Source of the DNA: Natronomonas sp.
Lineage (GTDB): Archaea; Halobacteriota; Halobacteria; Halobacteriales; Haloarculaceae
Reading direction: 5' to 3'
DNA: 47,514 bases
Assembly (NCBI RefSeq): GCF_028274965.1
Contig: NZ_JAQCNO010000004.1
Coordinates: 1-47,514, forward strand
Notes under the pieces: model-generated
Database searches by the model: none
What the model was told of the DNA's origin: nothing
What the model saw: only the letters and a program-made list of their open reading frames with translations
Made by a program: the position numbers and the translations under genes
Shown here: positions 1 to 8,357 of the stretch, piece after piece
How positions within the stretch are numbered: the stretch's first letter is position 1
How the letters are laid out: each line of letters starts with the position of its first letter

Positions 1-4
1 CGCC

Positions 5-169
5 TCACTCCGCCGCGTCCGGCTCCGGAGCGAGGCCCCGCAGAAACTCGCGGAACCGCGTTCCGAACGTTCCGACGCCGAGCCCCGCGGCGAAGGCCGC
101 GAGCCCGGAGACGACCATCAACAGGAGGTTCGGATGTTCTGTGCCCGTATGCAGCGGTAACGCGAACAT
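5..169 (-). CDS. small single-span membrane protein, 54 aa
   Basis: A short open frame runs leftward from ATG at 169 to TGA at 5-7. It encodes 54 residues: a short N-terminus, one hydrophobic span at about residues 15-37 (rich in Leu, Val, Ala, Gly), a basic patch (RFREF) and an acidic tail ending PDAAE. A TATA-like ccttatcaaa (191-200 on the complement) lies 22-31 nt before the ATG, the spacing of a leaderless haloarchaeal transcript, which supports a real gene. It diverges from the aminotransferase at 457. I do not recognise a family and assign no function. It could also be a remnant of a longer membrane gene. Confidence 0.5.
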   Translation of the reverse strand: MFALPLHTGTEHPNLLLMVVSGLAAFAAGLGVGTFGTRFREFLRGLAPEPDAAE

Positions 170-190
170 ACGCCTACAACCGAACAGGCC

Positions 191-200
191 TTTGATAAGG
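191..200 (-). promoter_or_regulatory. TATA-like box of the 54-aa membrane protein
   Basis: The reverse strand reads ccttatcaaa, 22-31 nt before the ATG at 169. Confidence 0.4.
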
Positions 201-420
201 TGAGCGTTCGGGCGATATTTTCATGAAAACCCGACGAACCCGGACGAGCGTGAGATATATCGATCGATCGGTGGAAAAATTCGAGTATCGGACGGTATCG
301 GTCCCCGGAACTGACGAACCCTCCGAAACCGACCCGACGGCGCCGGGGACGGCCTCGCCGTCGGGCTCGGTTCGTCCGATCCGCGCGCCGTCGCCCGAAT
401 CTCGCCGCGGACGTGAGAAA

Positions 421-430
421 GTTAATAACG
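421..430 (+). promoter_or_regulatory. TATA-like box of the first aminotransferase
   Basis: The AT-rich gttaataacg lies 27-36 nt before the ATG at 457 in GC-rich surroundings. It supports that start over an open frame extending to 223. Confidence 0.5.
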
Positions 431-456
431 GCCCGTGCGCTAACGACGGACAACCG

Positions 457-1797
457 ATGTCCAAACAGAAACCACAGCGAACCGAGGCCGAGGCCCGCGA
501 CAAGCGTCACACGCTTGGGACGTGGTGCCGGCAGCGCGACTTCGACCCGACCGAGATCGTCGACACCGAGGAGTTCCGGTTCGTCACCGCCGAGGGGGAC
601 TCGATTCTCGATTTCAGCAGCCAGTTGGTCTGTACCAGCCTCGGGTACGACGCACAGCGCGTCAAGGACGCCGTCAGCGAGTCGATCCAGGAGATCCCCT
701 ACACCCAACCGGGTAACTCGACGCGGTACCGCGGGGAACTGGCCGAGAAGCTCGCCGAGATCACGCCGGGGACGCTGAACCGGACGTTCTTCTCGACGAG
801 TGGCACCGAAGCCAACGAGGCGGCCTTCAAGATCGCCCGCTCCTACACCGGCAAGGAGAAGATCATGTCGCGGTACCGCTCGTACCACGGCGCGACGGCC
901 GCCTCGCTCAGCGCCTCCGGCGATCCCCGCCGCACCGCCGTCTCCTCGTCTGTCCAGCCGGACGTCCCCGGCATGGTGAAAGCCCCCGATCCCTACGCCT
1001 ACGGCTCGTCGCTCGACCCCGACGAGAGCCTCGAGTACATCGACGAGCAACTGATGCTCGAGGGCGGCACGGTCGCGGCGGTCCTCGTCGAACCGCTCGT
1101 CGGCTCCAACGGCGTCCTCACGCCGCCGGACGACTACCTGCCCCGGCTGGCCGAGATCGTCCACGACCACGACGCGTTGCTCATCTGTGACGAGGTGATG
1201 ACCGGCTTCGGCCGCACCGGCGAGTGGTTCGCCTCGGACCTCTACGACGTCGAACCCGACATCATCACGATGGCGAAGGGCCTGACCGGCTCGTATCAGC
1301 CCCTCGCCGGCACGATCGTCAAAGAGGAGATCGCCGAGCACTTCGACGACACGCTGTTGAACCACGGGCACACCTTCTCCGGGCACCCGGTCGCGTGCGC
1401 CGCCGGATCGGCGGCGATCGAGACGTACCGCGAGGAGGGCCTCGTCGAGAACGCCGGCGAGATCGGCGCGTACCTCAGATCGGAACTCGAGGGGCTGGTC
1501 GAGCGCCACCCGAGCGCCGGCGAGCGCCGCGGCATCGGCCTGCATCAGGGCATCGAACTCACCCGCGATCCGGACAAGCGCGTCCCCTTCGAGGAGCGGA
1601 TCGACAAGGTCTCCGGCCGGACGACGGTCGTCGACGAGGTCGGCGCCAGGGCGTACGACAACGGCGTCTACTTCTACACGTCGATGAACACCGTCGTGAT
1701 CACGCCGCCGCTCGGCGTCGGCGAGGCGGAGGTCGACGAGGCCGTTTCGGCGCTCGACGACGCGCTTGAGCACTCCGACGGCAAGATGCTCGGGTGA
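457..1797 (+). CDS. class III PLP-dependent aminotransferase, 446 aa
   Basis: Class III (omega) aminotransferase, fold type I. It would move an amino group from an omega- or beta-amino acid to a keto acid in the cytosol. Visible motifs are TSGTEANE (about 119-126), the SYHG loop, the DEVMTGFGRTG segment with the PLP-binding Asp, and AKGLTGSY with Schiff-base Lys274. Length is normal for the family. The frame is open back to 223, but ATG 457 begins the conserved protein and has a TATA-like box in front. The region also encodes a dihydropyrimidinase and an M20 carbamoylase, so a beta-alanine or 3-aminoisobutyrate transaminase role would fit. That is inference. Taurine- or omega-amino-acid:pyruvate transaminase are alternatives. 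Confidence 0.88.
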   Translation: MSKQKPQRTEAEARDKRHTLGTWCRQRDFDPTEIVDTEEFRFVTAEGDSILDFSSQLVCTSLGYDAQRVKDAVSESIQEIPYTQPGNSTRYRGELAEKLAEITPGTLNRTFFSTSGTEANEAAFKIARSYTGKEKIMSRYRSYHGATAASLSASGDPRRTAVSSSVQPDVPGMVKAPDPYAYGSSLDPDESLEYIDEQLMLEGGTVAAVLVEPLVGSNGVLTPPDDYLPRLAEIVHDHDALLICDEVMTGFGRTGEWFASDLYDVEPDIITMAKGLTGSYQPLAGTIVKEEIAEHFDDTLLNHGHTFSGHPVACAAGSAAIETYREEGLVENAGEIGAYLRSELEGLVERHPSAGERRGIGLHQGIELTRDPDKRVPFEERIDKVSGRTTVVDEVGARAYDNGVYFYTSMNTVVITPPLGVGEAEVDEAVSALDDALEHSDGKMLG

Positions 1798-1925
1798 GGC
1801 CGATCGCGGCCGACGCGTCCCGGCGACCCACCCCGTTTTCGCGCGGCGAGCCCGTCTTTCGATCCGAACCTTCGCCGCTCCGTCGTACTCCCGTCGGTGG
1901 AATCCGGCCCCGTCGAGCGCGTGAG

Positions 1926-1936
1926 TAAAGCTTTAG
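1926..1936 (+). promoter_or_regulatory. TATA-like box of the deacetylase gene
   Basis: taaagctttag lies 30-40 nt before the ATG at 1966, as expected for a leaderless transcript. Confidence 0.45.
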
Positions 1937-1965
1937 TTCTGTCCGTAGGACCACACGCTCGTAGT

Positions 1966-2802
1966 ATGACATCTACAGTTTGCCTCTCGTACGACTTCGA
2001 CGCGGTATCGACGTGGCTGTGGTCCTACGACTCGTGGGACATGCCGACGCGACACTCCCGCGGCGTCTTCGGCGTCGAAAAGGGCGCACCGCGACTGCTC
2101 GATCTCCACGACAAGTACGACGTTCCGGCGACGTGGTTCGTTCCGGGCCACACGATCGACAGCTTCCCGGAGATCTGCGGCGAGGTCCACGACCGGGGCT
2201 ACGACATCCAACACCACGGCTGGAGCCACACCGGGCCGGCGACCTACGAGTCCAAGGAGGACGAGAAGGCCGACGTCGATCGCGCCATCGAGTCGATGGT
2301 CGATCTGACCGGCGAGAAGCCGACCGGGTACCGCTCGCCGGCGTGGGACTACTCGGCGAACACGCTCGACATCCTCGACGAGGTCGGCATCGAGTGGGAC
2401 TCCAGCAAGATGGCCTCGGACTTCGAGCCCCACTGGGTCTACGGCGGCTGGAGCGCCCCCGAGGACGGCGCGTACGACCGCGGCGAGCCCACCGACATCG
2501 TCGAGCTTCCGGTCTCCTGGCAGCGCGACGACTGGCCGGCGCTGACGTTCACGTGGTCCCGTCCCCACCGGATGGGCTACGTCAGCGAGGACTCGCTGTT
2601 CCAGCGCTACTACGACCAGTTCGACTGGATGCACGAACACGTCGACGACGGCGTGTTCATCATCACGATGCACCCGCAGGTCATCGGGCAGGGCCACCGG
2701 ATCTCCCGGCTGGAGGAGCTCGTCCAGCACATGATGCAGAAGGACGACGTCGAGTTCAAGGAGATGGACACGGTCGCCCACGAGTTCCGACAGAACAACT
2801 GA
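1966..2802 (+). CDS. polysaccharide deacetylase-family hydrolase (PuuE/PgdA-like), 278 aa
   Basis: NodB-homology (carbohydrate esterase 4) metal hydrolase. Metal-site features are visible: the YDFD motif (Asp10, Asp12) at the N-terminus and H-x3-H (His84, His88), followed by GYRSPAW, typical of motif 3. The C-terminal TMHPQ is also conserved in the family. There is no signal peptide, so it is cytosolic. The subfamily with short D-F-D N-termini includes PuuE-type allantoinases and the HpPgdA-like enzymes, which act on cyclic amides or acetamides. Among hydantoin and lactam genes a ring-opening or deformylating amidohydrolase is more likely than cell-wall work, but the substrate is unknown. The start was placed at 1966 because the upstream extension is not family-like and a TATA-like box precedes it. 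Confidence 0.8.
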   Translation: MTSTVCLSYDFDAVSTWLWSYDSWDMPTRHSRGVFGVEKGAPRLLDLHDKYDVPATWFVPGHTIDSFPEICGEVHDRGYDIQHHGWSHTGPATYESKEDEKADVDRAIESMVDLTGEKPTGYRSPAWDYSANTLDILDEVGIEWDSSKMASDFEPHWVYGGWSAPEDGAYDRGEPTDIVELPVSWQRDDWPALTFTWSRPHRMGYVSEDSLFQRYYDQFDWMHEHVDDGVFIITMHPQVIGQGHRISRLEELVQHMMQKDDVEFKEMDTVAHEFRQNN

Positions 2803-2823
2803 CCGACGACAGACGACCGACGG

Positions 2824-3471
2824 CTACAGCCGGTCGAGCAACTCCCGCTTTTTTTCGGCGAACTCCGCGTCGGTGAGCGCGCCGCGCTCGTTGAGGTCGG
2901 CGAGTCTCTCGATCGCCTCGAAGACATCCGTGCCCGCCCCCGTCTCCGTTTCCACCTCGGCGTTCGTCTCGGCTCGCGCCCCCGACGGCTTGGCCCCCTC
3001 GGTCCGCTCTCCGAGCCCCCGCAGGAACTCGACGGCGTCCTCGCCGTGGGCCTCCTCGGATCCGGACGTGTCGATGAGGTAGGCTCGATCGCCGGTCAGC
3101 AGCCGGAGCCGCGTGTTCGTACCGAGGGCGGCCTCGTGGGTCGCCTCCTCAAGATCCCCGACCGGAACCTCGATCACGTCCGGTTCCGCCGGCCGCTGGA
3201 CGACGACGAGCACCCGCCGGTCGGTCACGACGGTGATGAGGTCCGTTCCCTTCGAGGGGATCTTTCGGGTCTGGCTCTCCTCGACGACCGTCCCGCCGCT
3301 CACGTCGAAGATGTCCAACAGCCGCCCGCGAAGGACGTGGTGGGGCCGCTCGTCGTCGCCTACGATCGCGTGTAGCCGCCGGGAGCCGACCGACTCCGAC
3401 AACCGTTCTTCCGTCACGGACGCGCCCTCGGCGTCCGCGACGAACCGCTCGATCCGCTCGGCTTCATCCAT
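2824..3471 (-). CDS. PH-like domain protein with C-terminal SHOCT motif, 215 aa
   Basis: Soluble acidic protein. Residues about 40-145 look like a bacterial PH-like domain: beta strands with the VTDRRVLVVV segment typical of that fold. A Glu/Thr/Ala-rich linker follows (about 150-180), then a C-terminal SHOCT-type helical hairpin (LADLNERGALTDAEF...KK.ELL). SHOCT segments are short oligomerisation-type helices common at the ends of archaeal and bacterial proteins. No catalytic motif is visible. It converges on the deacetylase gene, with 21 nt between stops. The function is unknown. A membrane- or protein-binding accessory role is only suggested by the domain types. Confidence 0.75.
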   Translation of the reverse strand: MDEAERIERFVADAEGASVTEERLSESVGSRRLHAIVGDDERPHHVLRGRLLDIFDVSGGTVVEESQTRKIPSKGTDLITVVTDRRVLVVVQRPAEPDVIEVPVGDLEEATHEAALGTNTRLRLLTGDRAYLIDTSGSEEAHGEDAVEFLRGLGERTEGAKPSGARAETNAEVETETGAGTDVFEAIERLADLNERGALTDAEFAEKKRELLDRL

Positions 3472-3579
3472 GCGCGTGTCGACGCCGCGGGCTCACTTGA
3501 ACGCGACGCCTCGCCGGGCACCGACCGCCGCTGTGGCGTCGCGTCCCGAAACCGAGTCTCGGGATACCGCGTCACAAGG

Positions 3580-3586
3580 TATAATA
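3580..3586 (+). promoter_or_regulatory. TATA box of the racemase gene
   Basis: tataata lies 27-33 nt before the ATG at 3613 and is one of the clearest TATA boxes in the window. Confidence 0.6.
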
Positions 3587-3612
3587 CCGGCGTCACGCAA
3601 CCACGAGATGAC

Positions 3613-4383
3613 ATGACGATCAAAATCAAGGCGATCAACCCGAACACGACCCTCGAGATGACCGAGAACATCGGCCGGGTCGCAAACGAGTACACGAGCG
3701 AGGCGACGACCGTCGACGCCGTCTCCCCGGAGAAGGGTCCGATAAGCATCGAGTCGTACTACGACGACTACCTCGCGATCCCGGGGCTGATGGAGGAGAT
3801 CCGGGCCGACGCCGACGAGTACGACGCCTTCGTCAACGCCTGCTGGGGCGACCCCGGCATCGACGGCTGCCGGGAGATCACGGAGAAACCCGTCGTCGGG
3901 ATCGCCGAGGGCTCGATGTACGTCGCCAACATGCTCGGGGCGAACTTCTCGGTCGCGACGATCCTCCCGCGCGCGAGGGACTTCATCGAAGAGCGGGTCC
4001 GAACCACCGGCTTAGAGGGCCAGTGCGCCTCGGTCCGGTGTACGGACCTGACGGTCGTCGAGACCGAAACGACCCGCGAGGCGGCCGCCGAGGCGCTTTT
4101 GAAGGCCAGCCGCACGGCGATCGAGGAGGACGGCGCCGAGGCGATCTGTCTGGGCTGTGCCGGGATGGGCGGTCTCGACGCCGAGTTGGAACCGGAGTTG
4201 CCGGTCCCCGTCATCGACAGCGTCGCCGCCGCCGCCGTCCTCGCCGAGGGCGTCGTCCGCCTCGGCAAGTCGACCAGCAAGGTTATGACCTACAAGCGAC
4301 CGGAGTCGAAGGAGATCAAGGGCTACCCCGAGATCTACCAGGTCTCCGATCCGGCCGAACCGGCCGCGCGGACGGACGACTGA
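3613..4383 (+). CDS. Asp/Glu/hydantoin racemase family protein, 256 aa
   Basis: Cofactor-independent two-cysteine racemase of the hydantoin/aspartate-glutamate racemase family. The paired active-site cysteines are visible as NACWGDPG (Cys77) and CLGCAGM (Cys182), and the N-terminal INPNTT is the usual first strand and loop. Hydantoin racemases interconvert D- and L-5-substituted hydantoins so that stereospecific hydantoinases and carbamoylases can use both forms. The hyuA-hyuB pair starts 58 nt downstream on the same strand, and an M20 carbamoylase-type gene follows on the other strand, which supports hydantoin racemase over aspartate or maleate isomerase. The acidic tail after about residue 240 is not part of the fold. 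Confidence 0.85.
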   Translation: MTIKIKAINPNTTLEMTENIGRVANEYTSEATTVDAVSPEKGPISIESYYDDYLAIPGLMEEIRADADEYDAFVNACWGDPGIDGCREITEKPVVGIAEGSMYVANMLGANFSVATILPRARDFIEERVRTTGLEGQCASVRCTDLTVVETETTREAAAEALLKASRTAIEEDGAEAICLGCAGMGGLDAELEPELPVPVIDSVAAAAVLAEGVVRLGKSTSKVMTYKRPESKEIKGYPEIYQVSDPAEPAARTDD

Positions 4384-4407
4384 TCGGCCGCGGCCGCCCG
4401 ACGGCAG

Positions 4408-4417
4408 ATTATTTGTA
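4408..4417 (+). promoter_or_regulatory. TATA-like box of hyuA
   Basis: attatttgta lies 24-33 nt before the ATG at 4441, between the racemase stop and hyuA. Confidence 0.5.
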
Positions 4418-4440
4418 CGCCCGCGTCGTGGTCCGCTCAC

Positions 4441-6531
4441 ATGCGCATCATCGGCATCGACATCGGGGGCACGTTCACCGATGTCTATCTCGTCGACAAC
4501 GACGACGGGACACAGCACGTCCACAAGGTCAGCACCACGCCCGAAGACCCCGCGGCGGGCGCGCTCCGGGGTGTCGAGGAGGCCTGCGAGCGCTTCGGGA
4601 CGGCCCCCTCGGATCTCGATTACGTCCTCCACGGGACGACCATCGCGACGAACGCCGTCCTCGAACACGACGGCGTCGAGACAGGGATGATAACGACGGC
4701 GAACTACCGCGACATCACGCACATCGGCCGACACCAGCGCCCGCAGAACTACTCGGTCCAACAGGACATCCCCTGGCAGGCGGCCCCGCTCGTCGAGCGC
4801 CGCCACCGGAAGACGGTGCCCGAGCGGGTCTCGCCGGACGGAACGGTCGAGACGCCGCTCGACGAGACGGCGGTCCGCGAGGCGGCGCGAGACCTGCGGG
4901 CGGCCGGCGTCGAGTCGGTCGCGGTCTGTTTTCTGTTCTCGTATCTCAACGACGACCACGAGAGGCGGGCAAAAGAGCTCGTCGCCGAGGAGCACCCCGA
5001 GGCGTTCGTCACCACCTCGAGCGAGGTGTACCCGCAGTTCCGGGAGTTCGAGCGGTTCACGACGACGGCGATGAACGGCTTCGTCGGCCCGCCGGTCGTC
5101 GAGTACATCGAGCGGTTCAAGCGCGGGCTCCGCGATCTCGGCGTCACCGCCGAACTCCACGTGATGCAGTCCAACGGCGGGATCGGCACCGAAGAGAGCA
5201 TCAGGCGGACCCCCGTGAACCTGCTTTTTTCGGGGCCCGCCGCCGGGATACTCGGCGGGAAGTGGCGAAGCGAGGAGGCGACGCCGGGGGCCGACGGGAC
5301 GAACACGATCACTCTCGATATGGGCGGGACGAGCGCCGACATCGGGATCGTCGCCGACGGCGAGATCGTCGAGGCGAACGTCAGAGAGACCGACATCGGC
5401 GGGTACCCGGTCATGATCCCGATGATCGACATCGAGACGATCGGTGCCGGCGGCGGTTCGATCGCCTACGTCGACTCCGGCGGGGCCTTCCGCGTCGGGC
5501 CGCGCTCCTCGGGCGCGGTTCCGGGCCCGGCGAGCTACGGGCGCGGCGGCGAGGAGCCGACGGTGACCGACGCACACGTCGCGTTGGGTCGGATCCGCGA
5601 GGAGTTCTTCCTCGGCGGCGAGATGGGGTTGGAACGCGACCGGGCCGGGGCGGCGATCGATCGCGAACTCGCCGACGAACTCGGAATGGACACCGTCGAG
5701 GCGAGCCTCGGCGTCCTCGATATCGTCAACAACAACATGGCCAACGCGATCCGATCGAAGACGATCCAGAAGGGCAGAGATCCCACGGAGTTCACCCTCG
5801 TCGCCTTCGGCGGCGCCGGGCCGATGCACGCCGCCGACGTCGCCCGGGAACTCGACATCCCGCGGACGATCGTCCCGATCAGCCCCGGTGTGCTCTCGGC
5901 TGTCGGCCTCTCGACGACGGACATCCAGTACGACTTCATCACCACCGAGTTCACGCTCGTCGAGGACGCCGACCCCGAGGCGCTTCGGCGCGCGTACGAC
6001 GACATGCTCGATACGGCGCGCTCGCGGCTCCGGGCCGACGGCGTCCCCGACGGGCGGATCGGTCTCGAAACGACCGCCGACTGCCGGTACGAGGGCCAGG
6101 GCTACGAGCTCTCGATCGGCGTCGGCGAGGGCGGCCTCGACGACCTCGAGGCGGTCCGCGAGCGGTTCGATCGCGCCCACGACGCGGAGTTCGGCCACAA
6201 CTTCCCGGAGAACCCCGTCGAGATCGTCAACCTCCGGGTCACCGCTTACGGCGAGTTGCCCTCCTCCGAGCGCGTCGGACTCCCCGACGCGAACTCGCCG
6301 GCCGCCGAGCACGCCCTCGACGAGCGCGACGTCCACTTCCGGATCGACGGCGACACCGAGGCGTACGAAACGCGCTTTTTCGACCGGACCGCGCTGCGGG
6401 CCGGCCACCGCATCGACGGCCCGGCCGTCGTCGGCGAGAAGGACTCGACGACCGTGGTCCCGCCGGACTTCGAGGCGACGGTGCTCGGGTACGGTGACAT
6501 CGAACTGCGACAGAGGGGGAAAGCGCGATGA
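4441..6531 (+). CDS. hyuA: hydantoinase/oxoprolinase subunit A (HyuA family), 696 aa
   Basis: Large ATP-dependent subunit of the HyuA/HyuB family, which includes hydantoinases, N-methylhydantoinase, 5-oxoprolinase, acetone carboxylase and related enzymes. The N-terminus has the sugar-kinase-like phosphate loop (GIDIGGTFTDVYLV), then HGTTIATNAVLE. A second phosphate-binding segment occurs near residues 297-309 (LDMGGTSADIGIV), followed by GAGGGSIAYVD. It would activate an amide or lactam carbonyl with ATP together with HyuB in the cytosol. The ATG of hyuB overlaps this stop by 4 nt (ATGA), so the subunits are translationally coupled. Length is normal. Substrate (hydantoin, pyroglutamate or another lactam) cannot be read from the sequence. 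Confidence 0.92.
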   Translation: MRIIGIDIGGTFTDVYLVDNDDGTQHVHKVSTTPEDPAAGALRGVEEACERFGTAPSDLDYVLHGTTIATNAVLEHDGVETGMITTANYRDITHIGRHQRPQNYSVQQDIPWQAAPLVERRHRKTVPERVSPDGTVETPLDETAVREAARDLRAAGVESVAVCFLFSYLNDDHERRAKELVAEEHPEAFVTTSSEVYPQFREFERFTTTAMNGFVGPPVVEYIERFKRGLRDLGVTAELHVMQSNGGIGTEESIRRTPVNLLFSGPAAGILGGKWRSEEATPGADGTNTITLDMGGTSADIGIVADGEIVEANVRETDIGGYPVMIPMIDIETIGAGGGSIAYVDSGGAFRVGPRSSGAVPGPASYGRGGEEPTVTDAHVALGRIREEFFLGGEMGLERDRAGAAIDRELADELGMDTVEASLGVLDIVNNNMANAIRSKTIQKGRDPTEFTLVAFGGAGPMHAADVARELDIPRTIVPISPGVLSAVGLSTTDIQYDFITTEFTLVEDADPEALRRAYDDMLDTARSRLRADGVPDGRIGLETTADCRYEGQGYELSIGVGEGGLDDLEAVRERFDRAHDAEFGHNFPENPVEIVNLRVTAYGELPSSERVGLPDANSPAAEHALDERDVHFRIDGDTEAYETRFFDRTALRAGHRIDGPAVVGEKDSTTVVPPDFEATVLGYGDIELRQRGKAR

Positions 6532-8342
6532 GCCGAGCGAGCCGAACGGTCCGCGAGCAGACCCGGTGGTACGAGTACCCCGACGACCCCGGATCGGAGA
6601 TCGACCCGATCACCCGCCGGGTCGTCGGCGGCAGCCTCGTCAACATCTGCGACGAAATGGGGCACAAGCTGACCCGGACGAGCTACTCGAGCATCATCCG
6701 CGAGTCGGAGGACTTCGGCTGTGCGCTGCTCGACGAGCGGGCGCGACAGCTCTGTGAGACCGACAGCACCCCGCTGCAGATGGGGCCGATCCCGGCGTAC
6801 GTCCGGGGGGTCATCGAGATCTTCGAGGAGCGCAACGAGACGTTCGAGGAGGGCGACGTGATCCTCCACAACGACCCCTACCACGGCGCGAGCCACGCCC
6901 CCGATTTCGCCGTTGTCGTCCCGGTCTTCCGGGCGGGCGAGCTCACCGGCTTTTCGGTGACCACCGCCCACCACCTCGAGGTCGGGGCCGACAAGCCGGG
7001 GACCTGCATCATCGACACCGTCGACGCCTACAGCGAGTCCGTCCGGCTCGAGGCGATCAAGATCATCGAGGCCGGCGAGCGCAACGAGACCGCCTGGCAG
7101 CTCATCGCGGATAACATCCGCGTTCCGGACATGGTCATGGGCGACATCAAAGCGCAGATCTCGGCCGCCCGCGTCGGCGCCGAGCGGCTGACGGGGCTGT
7201 TCGACGAGCACGGCCACGACACCGTCAAGACGGCCGGCGCGGCGATGATGGACTACTCCGAGCGCGTGTTGCGAAACGAGATCGAGGCGCTCCCCGACGG
7301 AACCTACTCCGCGGAGGGCCGGATCGACGGCTACCTCGACGCCGAGAGCGACGCCGAAAAGGACGTGTTCCTCGGGGTCGATCTGACGGTCTCAGGGTCC
7401 GACATCGAGGTCGACCTCTCGCGCTGTGACGACCAACTCGACAACCGCCCGATCAACATGCCCTTCGCCGGAACCGTCGTTCCGGCCGTCCTCCTCGTCG
7501 TCCGATCGACGCTTCTGGACACGGAGACGTTCGAGGCGGTGCCGCAGAACAACGGCATCACGCGCCCGGTCTCGGTCGAGGCCCCGAAGGGCTCGATCGC
7601 GAACCCCCGGTTCCCGGCCCCGACGATCGCGCGCTTTTGCCCCGGCAACCGCCTGGCCGACCTGACGATGAAAGCGCTCGCGGAGGTCGTACCCGAGAAG
7701 ACGTGTGCGGGCATCGGGAACCTGAAGATCGCCACGAACAGCGGCATGACCGACGACGACGAGTACTGGGTGTACATGGACATCATCTCCGGCAGCTACG
7801 GCGCGCGCCCGACGAAGGACGGACTCGACGCCGTCGACACCCTCTATGCGAACACGCGGAACAACCCGATCGAGGACATCGAGAGCCACTACCCGATGCG
7901 CGTCACGCGGTACGAACTCCGCGAGGACGAGGAGGGCGCGGGCGAGTTCCGGGGCGGGTACGGGCCGATCCGGGAGTTCCAGTACCGCAGCGACGGCCGC
8001 GTCTCGATCGAGGGCGACGGCAGCAAGTACCCGCCGTGGGGCTTCGCCGGCGGCGAGGACGGCTCGCCCGGCGCGGTCGTCGTCGAGGGCGAGATCGACG
8101 AGTCCACGCCGCGCTCGAAGATGTCGAACGAGGCCATCGACGAGGGCCAACACATCCGGATGGTCGGCCCCTGCGGCGGCGGGTGGGGCGATCCGACCGA
8201 CCGGGACCCCCAGCAGGTCCGCGAGGACGTCCTCGACGGGTTGGTGAGCGACGCGCGCGCCGAAGCGGTCTACGGCGTCGTCCTCACCGACGACCGCGAG
8301 ATCGACGGGGCGGCGACGGCGGCGCTTCGCGAGGACGGCTGA
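6528..8342 (+). CDS. hyuB: hydantoinase/oxoprolinase subunit B (HyuB family), 604 aa
   Basis: Partner of HyuA and member of the hydantoinase B/oxoprolinase family. Family landmarks include DPITRRVVGG near the start, SYSSIIRESEDFGCALLD, NDPYHGASHAPDF and, toward the C-terminus, GAGEFRGGYG and CGGGWGDP. HyuB subunits carry the catalytic centre that works on the phosphorylated intermediate in related enzymes. ATG 6528 overlaps the hyuA stop by 4 nt. The gene ends 15 nt from the stop of the convergent M20 hydrolase. The two subunits probably form one ATP-dependent ring-opening enzyme. 5-Oxoprolinase is the main alternative to hydantoinase. Confidence 0.92.
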   Translation: MSRASRTVREQTRWYEYPDDPGSEIDPITRRVVGGSLVNICDEMGHKLTRTSYSSIIRESEDFGCALLDERARQLCETDSTPLQMGPIPAYVRGVIEIFEERNETFEEGDVILHNDPYHGASHAPDFAVVVPVFRAGELTGFSVTTAHHLEVGADKPGTCIIDTVDAYSESVRLEAIKIIEAGERNETAWQLIADNIRVPDMVMGDIKAQISAARVGAERLTGLFDEHGHDTVKTAGAAMMDYSERVLRNEIEALPDGTYSAEGRIDGYLDAESDAEKDVFLGVDLTVSGSDIEVDLSRCDDQLDNRPINMPFAGTVVPAVLLVVRSTLLDTETFEAVPQNNGITRPVSVEAPKGSIANPRFPAPTIARFCPGNRLADLTMKALAEVVPEKTCAGIGNLKIATNSGMTDDDEYWVYMDIISGSYGARPTKDGLDAVDTLYANTRNNPIEDIESHYPMRVTRYELREDEEGAGEFRGGYGPIREFQYRSDGRVSIEGDGSKYPPWGFAGGEDGSPGAVVVEGEIDESTPRSKMSNEAIDEGQHIRMVGPCGGGWGDPTDRDPQQVREDVLDGLVSDARAEAVYGVVLTDDREIDGAATAALREDG

Positions 8343-8357
8343 GGCCTCCGATCACTC

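Noticed and set aside
4012-6408. 798-codon open frame on the minus strand opposite hyuA
   Set aside because: It is rich in Arg, Asp, Gly and Val from G+C-biased antisense codons, shows no domain, and hyuA-hyuB on the other strand match known families end to end.
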